Source of the DNA: Bacteroidaceae bacterium
GTDB taxonomy: Bacteria > Bacteroidota > Bacteroidia > Bacteroidales > Bacteroidaceae
Assembly: GCA_024398515.1 (NCBI GenBank)
Contig: JAKSIZ010000011.1
Location: 1-51,899 of the forward strand
Length of the DNA stretch: 51,899 nt
Direction: 5' to 3'
The notes beneath the pieces are model-generated. The model was not told where the DNA came from. It did no database searches and saw only the letters and a program-made list of their open reading frames with translations. Below are positions 6,353-15,301 of this stretch, one piece after another; the first letter of the stretch is position 1; every line of letters starts with the position of its first letter. The position numbers and the translations under genes are program-made.

Positions 6353-8512
6353 TTACTTCTCTTCTTCAGCAAGTTCTTCCTCGTGAGCCTTGATGAGTTC
6401 GTTCTGAACATCGTTAGGAACGAGTTCGTAGCTTGCAAACTTTGAACTGAAGCTTGCACGGCCACCAGTAAGGCTACTGAGTGTGATGCTATAGCTTTGC
6501 ATTTCCTTGAGAGGAACTTTTGCAATGAGTTTCTGGTAACCAGCCTCGCTGTCCATACCCATAATGATGGCGCGACGACCTTGAAGGTCACTCATTACGT
6601 CACCCATATAGTCAGATGGAACGAGAACTTCTACATCGTAGATAGGTTCAAGAATCTTAGGACCTGCATTCTTGAATGCTGCTGAGAAAGCGTTACGACC
6701 AGCGAGCATGAATGAAAGTTCGTTAGAGTCAACTGGGTGCATCTTACCATCATATACTACAACGCGTACGTCACGAGCATAACTACCAGTGAGAGGTCCA
6801 CGGTTCATACAATCCATGATACCCTTCTGAATTGCTGGCATGAAGCGTGTGTCAATAGCACCACCAACAACAGAGTTGATGAATACGAGCTTTCCACCCC
6901 AATCAAGTGGGAATTCGTCCTTACCCTTAATATTAACCTTGAACTCTTGTCCGTTGAAGTTATATACTACTGGATCAGGCATACCTTCAGTGTAAGGCTC
7001 AACGATGAGGTGTACTTCACCGAACTGACCTGCACCACCAGACTGCTTCTTGTGACGATAGTCGGCACGTGCTTGCTTCGTGATAGTCTCACGATAAGGG
7101 ATGCGTGGTTCGTCGTATGTCGTCATAATCTTGTCAACATTCTCAAGTCTCCACTTCAAAGTACGGAGGTGGAACTCGCCTTGACCGCTTACGATAGTCT
7201 GGCGCAACTCCTTGCTCTGCTCAACAATCCATGTGGGGTCTTCCTGATGCATACGGAAGATTGCTGCCATCATCTTTTCTGTCTCGGCTTCATTGTTAGC
7301 CTTGATAGCACGTGAGTACTTTGAATTAGGATACTGGATGAAGTCAAACTTGATTTCGTTGTTGCCTTCAACAAGTGTGTTGCCTGTCTTTACGTCCTTT
7401 AACTTAACTGTACAACCGATGTCACCAGCTTCGAGAGCGTCAACCTTTTCACGGTTTGCACCTGCACATGTAAAGATTTGTCCAAGGCGTTCCTTGCTGC
7501 CTCGGTCTGCGTTAGTGAGGTCCATGCCTTCCTTAAGAGTACCACTCATTACCTTGAAGTAAGAAACTTCACCAATATGTGGTTCCATAGCCGTCTTGAA
7601 GAAGAATACTGAAAGAGCACCATTTGCGTCCGGAGCAATTTCGTTACCCTTTACGTCCTTTACCTTTGGCATTTCGTCGATGTTTGGTGCACAGTTTGTG
7701 AGGAATTCCATCAAACGGTTTACGCCGATACACTTCTGTCCGCATACGCAGAATACAGGGAATGTTGAACGTGAAATCAATCCCTTGCGAATACCTTCGC
7801 GTATTTCGTCGTCAGAGAGAGCCTCTGTCTCAAAGAACTTGTCCATCAAAGCCTCGTCGTTTTCTGCTGCCATTTCTGTAAGTTCTGCACGCATTTCCTC
7901 AGCCTTGTCTTTGAACTCTGCTGGTATATCTTCAACAACAGGAGCACTTCCGTCACCCTTGAAAGTAAGTTTCTTCATAAGGATGAGGTCGATTACTGAA
8001 TTGAAATCCTGACCAGTTGATACTGGGAACTGAACAGGAACAACCTTTGAACCGTAAGCTTCCTTCATGTTTGTGAGTACAACTTCATAGTCGCACTCCT
8101 TGTCAAGCTGGTTTACTACGAACATAACTGGCTGCTTGCACTTGTCAGCATTGCGGAATGCGTTTTGTGTACCAACTTCCGGACCATACTGTGCGTTGAT
8201 TACGATAGCAGCAAGGTCTGTTACGTTCATTGCTGTGATAGAACCTCCTACGAAGTCGTCACTGCCTGGGCAGTCGATGAAGTTCAGTTTCTTGTTGTTT
8301 GCCTCAACGGCGAAAACTGTTGGGAACACTGAATATCCATACTCCTGCTCTACTGGGAAATAGTCACACACCGTGTTCTTAGCTTCTACTGTACCACGGC
8401 GCTTGATCACCCCGCCTTCGAACATAATAGACTCTGCGAGAGTCGTCTTACCAGAACCTTTAGCACCGATGAGGGCTACGTTCTTGATGTCTTTTGTTTT
8501 GAAAACTTTCAT
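6353..8512 (-). CDS. Elongation factor G paralogue, EF-G2 type, with degenerate GTPase motifs
   Basis: At 719 aa this has the full EF-G layout: G domain (about 1-270), domain II, and domains III-V ending near ALL-type EF-G_C motifs such as RRAIIMGMDSE. The GTPase motifs differ from canonical EF-G. The P-loop is GAKGSGKTT (16-24). The G3 motif is DCPGSDDF (80-87) instead of DTPGHVDF, so the catalytic histidine is Ser84. The G4 motif is NQLD (134-137) instead of NKMD. Bacteroides thetaiotaomicron has a paralogue, EF-G2, reported to support translation without GTP hydrolysis and to be needed under carbon starvation in the gut; I infer that this is its orthologue. Canonical fusA is not in the window. 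It stands alone, with its own consensus promoter (8577-8608) and a terminator. Confidence 0.9.
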   Translation of the reverse strand: MKVFKTKDIKNVALIGAKGSGKTTLAESIMFEGGVIKRRGTVEAKNTVCDYFPVEQEYGYSVFPTVFAVEANNKKLNFIDCPGSDDFVGGSITAMNVTDLAAIVINAQYGPEVGTQNAFRNADKCKQPVMFVVNQLDKECDYEVVLTNMKEAYGSKVVPVQFPVSTGQDFNSVIDLILMKKLTFKGDGSAPVVEDIPAEFKDKAEEMRAELTEMAAENDEALMDKFFETEALSDDEIREGIRKGLISRSTFPVFCVCGQKCIGVNRLMEFLTNCAPNIDEMPKVKDVKGNEIAPDANGALSVFFFKTAMEPHIGEVSYFKVMSGTLKEGMDLTNADRGSKERLGQIFTCAGANREKVDALEAGDIGCTVKLKDVKTGNTLVEGNNEIKFDFIQYPNSKYSRAIKANNEAETEKMMAAIFRMHQEDPTWIVEQSKELRQTIVSGQGEFHLRTLKWRLENVDKIMTTYDEPRIPYRETITKQARADYRHKKQSGGAGQFGEVHLIVEPYTEGMPDPVVYNFNGQEFKVNIKGKDEFPLDWGGKLVFINSVVGGAIDTRFMPAIQKGIMDCMNRGPLTGSYARDVRVVVYDGKMHPVDSNELSFMLAGRNAFSAAFKNAGPKILEPIYDVEVLVPSDYMGDVMSDLQGRRAIIMGMDSEAGYQKLIAKVPLKEMQSYSITLSSLTGGRASFSSKFASYELVPNDVQNELIKAHEEELAEEEK

Positions 8513-8576
8513 CTTGTAATTGTTTAAATAATATTATTGGTTTTAGAAAATATTCCTTATTTGCTAAAAAAGCCCC

Positions 8577-8608
8577 CAAAGTTAGTGTATTTTTGTGACA
8601 TAACCAAA
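8577..8608 (-). promoter_or_regulatory. Promoter of the EF-G paralogue
   Basis: On the minus strand TTTG (8605-8608) and TAACTTTG (8577-8584) are 20 bp apart, an exact consensus match. The leader would be about 60 bases. A site for the carbon-starvation activator known for EF-G2 in Bacteroides cannot be judged by eye. Confidence 0.65.
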
Positions 8609-8672
8609 TAAATAGTGGAAAACATACTAATATTTTAGACTTATTAGTATTTTCCCTTTGGTGCGAGTGTTT

Positions 8673-8800
8673 GCGTTTTCTGGGACGATGCTTATGCTTT
8701 CAGGAAAACTGCTACAGTTTTCAAGTCAAAACTGCTACGGTTTTCGTATGAAAACTGCTACAGTTTTTTTTCGGGTATTAAGGTCGTGTTGCAGAACGCA
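8673..8800. repeat. Triple-palindrome intergenic element A
   Basis: Three 17-bp palindromes of the word AAAACTGCTACAGTTTT start at 8705, 8728 and 8751 (23-bp period; spacers CAAGTC and CGTATG). The middle copy has CGG for CAG. The right flank TCGGGTATTAAGGTCGTGTT and the left flank GGGACGATGCTTATGCTTTC are roughly inverted copies of each other. It lies between the end of the LolE-like gene and the promoter of the EF-G paralogue. The same word is used by element E. Confidence 0.85.
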
Positions 8801-8843
8801 AGCTTTCGTCTGCGGAATTTATGTGAGATGAAATGCGTGATGC

Positions 8844-10046
8844 TTATTCGTATCTCATCGAACGTGATGGCGAAATATGGCTGATAAGCTGGCTTGGGAT
8901 TATTAGTACAAGAATGCAAATAAGCATTGTGGCAATGTTGAGCAGCAGGATGTAAGGTATATTTATTTCTATTGGCACTGTGTCAACATAATAACTGGAA
9001 GCGTCAAGGTGGATGATGCCTGTGTATTTTTGAATAAGTGCTATGCCAAGTCCGATGATGTTTCCCCATATAAGTCCTTTGCCAATGATGAAAGCTGCAA
9101 ACCAAAGGAATGTATGGCGCACACTACCATTGCGTGAACCGAGAGCTTTTAGCAAGCCTATCATCTGCGTGCGCTCAAGTATGATGATAAGTAAACCTGA
9201 TATCATCGTGATGCCAGAAACGCATATCATTAAGGCAAGTATAATCCATACGTTCACATCGAGAAGTTCAAGCCAGGCAAATATACCTGGTTGTGCTTCT
9301 TGTATGGTGCGGGTGCAGTATTGTTCGCCGTAATGGTCTGTTACGTATTTTAGTCGTGAGTTAATGAGTTGTGCCGTTTCATTAACTGCGTTTTTATCTT
9401 TAACGGCAATCTGTAAACCTGAATACTGCTTTTCTCCCCAACCACTAAGTTTTGTTGCAGTGCGCAAATCGATAAAACACAAGGCATTGTCGTACATCGA
9501 CATGTTTGTAGAGTATATGCTGTCGATAGTGAATCGCCTTGCTTTTACACTTTCGCCAATGAAATACGCAAATACCCTATCCTTGGCGTTAATGTTAAGC
9601 TTGTTGGCAATGGTTTGTGAGATTGTGACCGACGAATTACTGGTGTTTTCTTTTGAATTAGAAGGAATCGTTTCGCCTCTGAAAACTATGCCGAGAAAAT
9701 CAGAGTCGGTTTTCAATATGCCACGAACGTCAGTGTATTCCTTTATTTCCTTAATGTTTGGAACTTCTGAAATGACTTTTATTATGGAATCAGTGACTTC
9801 AATAGGCGTATTGGAACCTGTCTGGTAACTTCTGAAACTTGTGATTTGTATGTCACCACCGATACTGCTGACCTTGTCCTCTATCGTATGCTTGAATCCT
9901 AAAACTACACAAACGGTGAGAATCATGACGACAAGTCCAATAGTTACTCCCGTGATGGCAACACGTATAGCAGGCAGCGAGACTTTTTTCTTCTCGCCGC
10001 CGTCGTTGTTGTAAATTCTCTTCGCTATAAAATAGTTTAGGTTCAT
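8844..10046 (-). CDS. ABC transporter permease of the LolC/LolE (FtsX/MacB) type
   Basis: From the start at 10046 (MNLNYFIAKRIY) the protein is 400 aa. The upstream extension to 10106 overlaps the preceding gene and is unlikely. It has one N-terminal membrane segment (about 24-50), a large periplasmic domain (51-250) and three C-terminal segments within about 260-395. This is the FtsX-fold topology of lipoprotein-releasing LolC/E and MacB permeases. The loop ERTQMIGLLKALGSRNGSVR contacts the ATPase in such proteins. In LolCDE the permease extracts lipoproteins from the inner membrane for transport to the outer membrane. No ATPase gene is adjacent. It is the last gene of a six-gene operon and begins 4 bases after the aminotransferase stop. 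Confidence 0.85.
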   Translation of the reverse strand: MNLNYFIAKRIYNNDGGEKKKVSLPAIRVAITGVTIGLVVMILTVCVVLGFKHTIEDKVSSIGGDIQITSFRSYQTGSNTPIEVTDSIIKVISEVPNIKEIKEYTDVRGILKTDSDFLGIVFRGETIPSNSKENTSNSSVTISQTIANKLNINAKDRVFAYFIGESVKARRFTIDSIYSTNMSMYDNALCFIDLRTATKLSGWGEKQYSGLQIAVKDKNAVNETAQLINSRLKYVTDHYGEQYCTRTIQEAQPGIFAWLELLDVNVWIILALMICVSGITMISGLLIIILERTQMIGLLKALGSRNGSVRHTFLWFAAFIIGKGLIWGNIIGLGIALIQKYTGIIHLDASSYYVDTVPIEINIPYILLLNIATMLICILVLIIPSQLISHISPSRSMRYE

Positions 10047-10050
10047 GCTT

Positions 10051-11250
10051 TTATTCCGTTCTGCCAGGATAAGCCTCAAGGGCTTTTTGAAGAACGAACA
10101 ATGCACGTGTGAGGTCTTCTTTCTTTAGCACGTATGCTATACGAACTTGATTTCGACCGGCACCAGGTGTTGTGTAGAAGCCTGATGCAGGTGCCATCAT
10201 TACTGTTTCGTTCTCATAGTTGAACTCGTTTAAGCACCATGCGCAGAACTTCTCGCTGTCATCCACCGGTAGTTTTGCCACAGTATAGAAGGCACCCATA
10301 GGTATTGGTGAATATACACCAGGAATTCGATTAAGTCCATCAATGAGGCACTTACGTCGCTCAACATATTCGTCGTAAACGTCGCGGGAATAATCTTCTG
10401 GGGCATCAAGCGATGCTTCTGCAGCTATCTGACCTATAAGCGGCGGCGAAAGTCGTGCTTGGCAGAATTTCATCACAGCCTTGCGTACCTCTTTGTTCTT
10501 TGTAATCAATGCTCCAACACGGATGCCGCATTCAGAATATCTTTTTGATACGGAGTCAATGAGTACGACATTATCTTGAATACCTTCAAGATGACAGGCA
10601 CTGATGTATGGGCTACCGGTATATATGAACTCGCGATATACTTCGTCAGAGAACAAATAAAGGTCGTATTTCTTTACAAGATCGCGGATTTGATTCATTT
10701 CGCGGCGAGTATAAAGATAACCTGTCGGGTTGTTCGGATTACATATAAGTATCGCGCGCGTGCGTTCATTTATTAGTTCTTCGAATTTTTCAACCTTTGG
10801 CAAAGAGAATCCTTCGTCAATTGTCGTAGCAATGGTGCGGATGGTTGCTCCTGCAGAAATGGCAAATGCCATATAGTTTGCGTATGCCGGTTCGGGTACG
10901 ATAATCTCGTCACCAGGGTTGAGACAAGAAAGGAATGCAAACAATACCGCCTCGCTACCACCTGATGTGATGATAATATCATCGGCAGTTACGTTGATGT
11001 CGTACTTCTTGTAGTATTCTGTCAGGCGTTCGCGATAATGCTTATAACCTTGTGACGGACTATATTCCAATACTTTCAAGTCAATGTTGCGTATCGCATC
11101 AATGGCAACTTGTGGAGTAGGTAAGTCTGGTTGACCGATGTTGAGGTGATATACTTTAATCCCTCTCTCCTTTGCTGCGTTTGCAAGCGGTGCGAGTTTC
11201 CTGATAGGAGACTCAGGCATTTCTGTTCCGCGAATGGAAATCTTTGGCAT
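10051..11250 (-). CDS. Class I/II pyridoxal-phosphate aminotransferase, AspC-like
   Basis: This 399-aa fold-type I enzyme probably transfers an amino group between aspartate or another amino acid and 2-oxoglutarate. Visible motifs are LNIGQPDLPTP near residue 36, SGGSEAVLFAF (96-106, phosphate contact), CNPNNPTG (170-177), SDEVYREFIY (201-210) with the PLP-stacking Asp/Tyr, the Schiff-base lysine K236 in DSVSKRYSECG, and RNQVRIAYV near 370 with the carboxylate-binding Arg. Substrate range cannot be told from the sequence. It lies between DUF4494 (35 bases upstream) and the LolE-like gene (4 bases downstream), on the minus strand. Confidence 0.9.
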   Translation of the reverse strand: MPKISIRGTEMPESPIRKLAPLANAAKERGIKVYHLNIGQPDLPTPQVAIDAIRNIDLKVLEYSPSQGYKHYRERLTEYYKKYDINVTADDIIITSGGSEAVLFAFLSCLNPGDEIIVPEPAYANYMAFAISAGATIRTIATTIDEGFSLPKVEKFEELINERTRAILICNPNNPTGYLYTRREMNQIRDLVKKYDLYLFSDEVYREFIYTGSPYISACHLEGIQDNVVLIDSVSKRYSECGIRVGALITKNKEVRKAVMKFCQARLSPPLIGQIAAEASLDAPEDYSRDVYDEYVERRKCLIDGLNRIPGVYSPIPMGAFYTVAKLPVDDSEKFCAWCLNEFNYENETVMMAPASGFYTTPGAGRNQVRIAYVLKKEDLTRALFVLQKALEAYPGRTE

Positions 11251-11284
11251 ATATTTTCTCCTTTATTGTTTTCTATTTGAAAAA

Positions 11285-11824
11285 TTAGTCTAAGGGCTCA
11301 AAGCCTTCCTCACCTGAAACAGGTTCCTCTTTTTCTTCTTTTTGTTCTTCTTTCTTTGCGGTGATTTTATCCAAATCATCATACACAACGACGTCGAGGA
11401 AGTTTGTTTCCGTAATAGCGGCAATGACGTAATCTATGAGCGAACCCTTCATTATTTCTTTGGTATTGTCAAAAGCGGCTTGTGTTGATGCACCTTGAAC
11501 AAGATAATTTATGTTTGTGCGCTTTTCCTTTCCAGTCTTTTCGTCAGGAATAATCATTTGGATTTTCACCTTGTACCACTTGTCGGCAGCAGGGTCTTCG
11601 TCAAAGAAAACTTCCTTGAACGATGCAATTTTAAGAGATTCAACGCTTATCGCACCAGAATAGTATGCGCTTGCTTCTTCCAATATCCTTGTCTCTGCCT
11701 CTGTGAAAGTGAAGGCATCCACTACATAATCTTCTTTAACGGGCTTTGTCAGTCCGTCTTCCATTTGTTTCTCACTCTTAATTTTTGCTTCAAACCATGT
11801 TGAACTTTTGCAATTTAATGCCAT
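11285..11824 (-). CDS. DUF4494 family protein
   Basis: From MALNCKSSTWFEAKIK (start at 11824) this is 179 aa. The frame extends to 11872 but that part overlaps the end of yggS, and homologues begin at this motif as I recall. Family signatures are WFEAKIKSEK, YVVDAFTFTEAE and the acidic, Lys/Glu-rich tail (about 155-179). It is a soluble protein without signal peptide. Function is unknown; it is found near yggS-like genes in Bacteroidales, which fits here. A regulatory role in PLP or amino-acid metabolism would be a guess. Confidence 0.8.
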   Translation of the reverse strand: MALNCKSSTWFEAKIKSEKQMEDGLTKPVKEDYVVDAFTFTEAETRILEEASAYYSGAISVESLKIASFKEVFFDEDPAADKWYKVKIQMIIPDEKTGKEKRTNINYLVQGASTQAAFDNTKEIMKGSLIDYVIAAITETNFLDVVVYDDLDKITAKKEEQKEEKEEPVSGEEGFEPLD

Positions 11825-11852
11825 AATCTTTATTCCTTTGTTTATTTCGTTA

Positions 11853-12524
11853 TTAATAATTTCTTTTTCCAAATATGCGAGTGCCTACTCTGACAATTGT
11901 CGAGTTACACTGAGTGGCAATCATGTAATCGTCGCTCATGCCCCAACTACGTTCCTTGAAATATGGTGCATCGGCAAAATACTTTTCTTTTATTTCGTCG
12001 AAGAAGTTCGATGCGATGGTGAATTCTTTCCTTATTTGTTCTTCATCATCGGTAAACGATGCCATCATCATCAATCCACAAATGCGAACATAAGCCAGTT
12101 CCTTCCATTCCCCCATCTCAAGCATTTCCCTGCAAGCGTCAAGCGAAAAGCCATATTTGGTTGCTTCTTCTGCTATATGCAGTTCAAGCAATACATCTAT
12201 GGTGCGCCCACATTTCTCTGCCTGGCGGTTTATTTCCTTCAACAACTTGAATGTATCTACTGCTTCTATCATCGAGATAAACGGGGCAATGTATTTCACC
12301 TTGTTTGTCTGCAGGTGACCTATGAAATGCCAGACAATATCCTTTGGCAGTAAGTCAACCTTCTTGATAAGCTCCTGCTCATGACTTTCGCCAAAGATTC
12401 TATGTCCGCATTCGTATGCTTCCTTTATGTCCTCAGCGGGATGATACTTGCTGACGGCAACAAGTCTCACTTCTTTTGGAAGTGATTGCAATACTTCTGA
12501 TATGTTTTGCCCTATTTCGCTCAT
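11853..12524 (-). CDS. YggS/PLPBP family PLP-binding protein
   Basis: This 223-aa single-domain PLP-barrel protein is of the family that keeps free pyridoxal phosphate and amino/keto-acid pools in balance rather than catalysing a known reaction. The Schiff-base lysine is K26 in LVAVSKYHPAEDI. Other motifs are FGESHEQEL, WHFIGHLQTNKVK (about 65-77), GLMMMASF near 149 and the phosphate-binding WGMSDDY (about 194-200). It begins 3 bases after the stop of the protease gene and is followed by DUF4494 with a 28-base gap, so co-transcription is likely. The window also encodes a pyridoxamine kinase at 28790. Confidence 0.9.
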   Translation of the reverse strand: MSEIGQNISEVLQSLPKEVRLVAVSKYHPAEDIKEAYECGHRIFGESHEQELIKKVDLLPKDIVWHFIGHLQTNKVKYIAPFISMIEAVDTFKLLKEINRQAEKCGRTIDVLLELHIAEEATKYGFSLDACREMLEMGEWKELAYVRICGLMMMASFTDDEEQIRKEFTIASNFFDEIKEKYFADAPYFKERSWGMSDDYMIATQCNSTIVRVGTRIFGKRNY

Positions 12525-12527
12525 CGT

Positions 12528-14420
12528 TCAGTTACCCAGTATTATACTTGCTGTGCTTGTAATGTCGGCAACGTCAATACTTTCATCTTGATTAGCATCT
12601 GCTGCTTCAAGGTTGAAAGGTTCTGGTTCTTCGCCCAAGATATATGCTGCAATGGCGGTAATATCTGCCACGTCAACCGTTTTGTCGTCATTGGCATCGC
12701 CGAGAATCAACGCTGGAACAACATTCCCGAAGTCGAATGTTATCGTTGCGAAATCATCGCCTGCAACTATTTCTTCCTTGATATTTGTTATCGGCTTGCC
12801 TGTATAGCCTACCTTCGTAGAGTAGTAATACTTGTTGTCCATCACGTTTCGATACACGTCTTTCACTTCCCTGAGTACTTCAGTCACCTGATTTTTCCCT
12901 GGATATGGATCGCTGTAATGGCTGCTTGCATAGACGGAGGAATCGAAGGTTGTCTTTTTCGTTCCATTATAGATAGGTTGTCCTACCTGATACGATATGT
13001 GAACGAAGCTATCGGCTGGTACAAGTGTCATTGCTGTATTGCTCAAATAGATAGTTGCACCCGATTCATTCTTCTTTTTGTAATTATTGTTTGGTACCAT
13101 TGAGTGCCCATCGTATGTAATGTCATAGACAAGCATCCCATGCCCAAGTACAGACGAGTTGCAACCTTTATTCTGAACATTCTCAACAATGTAATAATGC
13201 TTGCCGCCCTCTTCTCCTTCTGGGTAGATGCGGTAAGCTTTTCCTCCCTCTTCAGAGAGTGGCTTGAGGGTTACAGTTTGCGAATCTGTCAGGTTTTCTA
13301 TGTCCATCCATCCCATACACTCTCTTTCCCAAGCCGAATAAGCATTAGGATAAAGACCATTCTTGGTGTATTCCCCACCATCCATAAGGTCCCAATACTC
13401 GTATGTCTGGTTCAGCATCTGTGCTGGTGTTGTGGTGGAATACAGGTCTGGCAAACCGAGAGTATGTGAAAATTCGTGGCAGAACAGCCCAATGCCAGAC
13501 ACGTGTGGAGTACGGAAAGAAGTAGGTTTCCTTAAAAGTTCACAACTAATCCCGACTCTTGAAGTCTTTACTCCTTGCCCAGTGTCGTATGTTGCGGTTG
13601 TTACCTTTGGCCACATCAAGTCTGTAAGATCTGAATTTTGGCTCTGGCTATAGCTTGCACAAATAAAATATGTAAGGTCAATATAGCCGTTACCATCCAA
13701 ATCATATTCCTTAAAGTCAACGCTGTCGGCAATTAACGGCATGGCATCTCTCACAAGATACGACACATTGTCGCTGCCACTACCGTAGTATTTGAGCTTC
13801 TGCGGAAGCTTGACTGGACCTACAAGGTCGAATTGTGGACGGTATTGACCGAAGCTCATCTCATTGAAATACTCTGCAACGCTGCAATAGTTGTCCTTGA
13901 GTGTACCGTCGGCAAGTTCCGGATTGAGTGTCTTTCCATTTAGATATGAGTCGAATATCTCCTTCGTGTTATCCCAATAGAAAGTTGAATCCTGGAACTC
14001 AACGAGCACGACAAGTGCTTTTGGTGTACCTACATGAGGGAAATAATTGGCTGGAACAGGTTCGCTCTTCTTCCTTTTTGTTACTGCCGACTCGAAATGT
14101 TGAGCAAACTTGTCTATGTCCTGCAAGTCAACGAGACCTTGTTCCCACGCTGTTCGTTGGCTTTTTTCGTGTGCCAAAACTCCAGTTGAAATCAGTTCGC
14201 CTTTGTCTGTTGTCTGTGCAACAAAGAAATTTCCACCTTCACAAACGAGCAAAGCGCCGTCGATTGTGGTAACAAAATTGCCATATTCATCACCATGAGC
14301 AACTACAGTAATCATTGTTCCATCACTTTGCCTCACTGTTTGTGGCTGTGGATCTGCCTTTCCGGCAAAGGTCGTCAATGCCGTGGCGAGGCAGATTAGC
14401 GTAAATATTATCTTTTTCAT
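12528..14420 (-). CDS. Secreted M6-family metalloprotease with dockerin-like tail
   Basis: The 630-aa protein starts with a signal peptide (MKKIIFTLICLATALTTFAG). The zinc motif is HEFSHTLGLPD at 315-325 (HExxHxxGxxD, with H315, E316, H319 and D325), typical of M6/immune-inhibitor-A-like peptidases. YDLDGNGYIDLTYF (about 239-252) is the conserved Asp-rich segment upstream of it. YEYWDLMDGGEY provides the Met-turn region. The C-terminus carries two dockerin-like segments (GDANDDKTVDVADIT and ADANQDESIDVADIT) and ends ASIILGN. It should be exported and cleave extracellular protein. Its start overlaps the stop of the flavodoxin/ferredoxin gene by 4 bases and yggS follows after 3 bases. A secreted protease thus lies within an otherwise cytoplasmic operon. 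Confidence 0.9.
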   Translation of the reverse strand: MKKIIFTLICLATALTTFAGKADPQPQTVRQSDGTMITVVAHGDEYGNFVTTIDGALLVCEGGNFFVAQTTDKGELISTGVLAHEKSQRTAWEQGLVDLQDIDKFAQHFESAVTKRKKSEPVPANYFPHVGTPKALVVLVEFQDSTFYWDNTKEIFDSYLNGKTLNPELADGTLKDNYCSVAEYFNEMSFGQYRPQFDLVGPVKLPQKLKYYGSGSDNVSYLVRDAMPLIADSVDFKEYDLDGNGYIDLTYFICASYSQSQNSDLTDLMWPKVTTATYDTGQGVKTSRVGISCELLRKPTSFRTPHVSGIGLFCHEFSHTLGLPDLYSTTTPAQMLNQTYEYWDLMDGGEYTKNGLYPNAYSAWERECMGWMDIENLTDSQTVTLKPLSEEGGKAYRIYPEGEEGGKHYYIVENVQNKGCNSSVLGHGMLVYDITYDGHSMVPNNNYKKKNESGATIYLSNTAMTLVPADSFVHISYQVGQPIYNGTKKTTFDSSVYASSHYSDPYPGKNQVTEVLREVKDVYRNVMDNKYYYSTKVGYTGKPITNIKEEIVAGDDFATITFDFGNVVPALILGDANDDKTVDVADITAIAAYILGEEPEPFNLEAADANQDESIDVADITSTASIILGN

Positions 14421-15205
14421 TCTTCTATTTTGAGCGGACAGACGTACTGCCCCTTCTTTTTTGTTGTTCTATGGTTTATTGCATGTTGCGGACAATGATG
14501 GTAACAAGCCATGCAGTTCGTACATGTGCCGTCCTTTTTCCACGAAGGAAGTTTGCCTTTTCCTCCATTTATATTCTTTACCGGACACGTTTCAACACAC
14601 TTGCCACACCTGATGCATCTCTCCTCGTCAACCTTGAAAGGCTTGTCGGAGATAAACAGTTTGTTGAACGGTATGCCAAGAACGTAGGTGAGGATATAAG
14701 GCACAGGGCCTTTTGTCAACTGTTCTATTCCTTTTCTTCGGTGTATTATGTACTCCGAAATTATCTCTACGTCGCGTTTTGCCTGCGACAGTTTCCATCT
14801 TTTCTTATTCTCATCGTCAACGTTGAAGCCTGGCAGACATACGTAACTCTCGGGCATAATGAGCGAAAATGCCGAGTCGAGATGCAGTCCTGCAGCGTTA
14901 AGGTCCTTTCTCATGACGCTCATCGCTTCGCCGATATTGTCGCCTGCTGTCATTACACAATAGATGTAACAGTGCTCAGCATTGTGTATGTTCAGGTGTT
15001 TTATGAACTGTCTTACGATTTTAGGAGGCATCCAACCGTTCACAGGGAACACAAAACCTACGACATTGTCGTTGCCTCGTTCTGCAATTTGACTGCCACC
15101 GACGGTCATAGCATCGGCAATACTTGCCAATTTATCGTTGGTTGCATTGGCAATATATTCCGCTGCCCATCGTGAATTACCCGTTCCCGAAAAGTAATAT
15201 ATCAT
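14417..15205 (-). CDS. EFR1-type flavodoxin and 2[4Fe-4S] ferredoxin protein
   Basis: This 262-aa protein joins an N-terminal flavodoxin-like domain (YYFSGTGNSRWAAEYI at 3-18, the FMN phosphate loop) to a C-terminal bacterial ferredoxin domain. The two clusters are bound by C197, C200, C203, C207 (CIRCGKCVETCP) and C228, C231, C234, C238 (CTNCMACYHHCP). Such proteins carry electrons in anaerobes; the partner enzyme is not evident. It is the first gene of a six-gene minus-strand operon with its promoter at 15229-15260, and it overlaps the protease gene by 4 bases. Confidence 0.9.
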   Translation of the reverse strand: MIYYFSGTGNSRWAAEYIANATNDKLASIADAMTVGGSQIAERGNDNVVGFVFPVNGWMPPKIVRQFIKHLNIHNAEHCYIYCVMTAGDNIGEAMSVMRKDLNAAGLHLDSAFSLIMPESYVCLPGFNVDDENKKRWKLSQAKRDVEIISEYIIHRRKGIEQLTKGPVPYILTYVLGIPFNKLFISDKPFKVDEERCIRCGKCVETCPVKNINGGKGKLPSWKKDGTCTNCMACYHHCPQHAINHRTTKKKGQYVCPLKIEE

Positions 15206-15228
15206 ACCTTAATTTCAAACTTTGGGCA

Positions 15229-15260
15229 CAAAGTTACAAAAAGTTTACGGCATACCGAAA
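15229..15260 (-). promoter_or_regulatory. Promoter of the EFR1-to-LolE operon
   Basis: TAACTTTG on the minus strand (15229-15236) with TTTC (15257-15260) 20 bp upstream, a 3-of-4 match to TTTG. Start of transcription near 15222 leaves a leader of about 17 bases. Confidence 0.55.
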
Positions 15261-15301
15261 GGTTACGGGATTAAATATTATAATTTTTTATTTTTTTAAT
15301 T

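Noticed and set aside
6737-7315. 192-codon plus-strand ORF
   Set aside because: Antisense to the EF-G paralogue, with no recognisable domain.
8705-8767. Element A as a simple Rho-independent terminator of the LolE-like gene
   Set aside because: The conserved design over six sites, including a divergent promoter region (element B), does not fit terminators, although single hairpins may contribute to termination.
12507-13103. 198-codon plus-strand ORF
   Set aside because: It lies antisense within the M6 protease gene, whose zinc motif and domains are clear; the ORF shows no family features.
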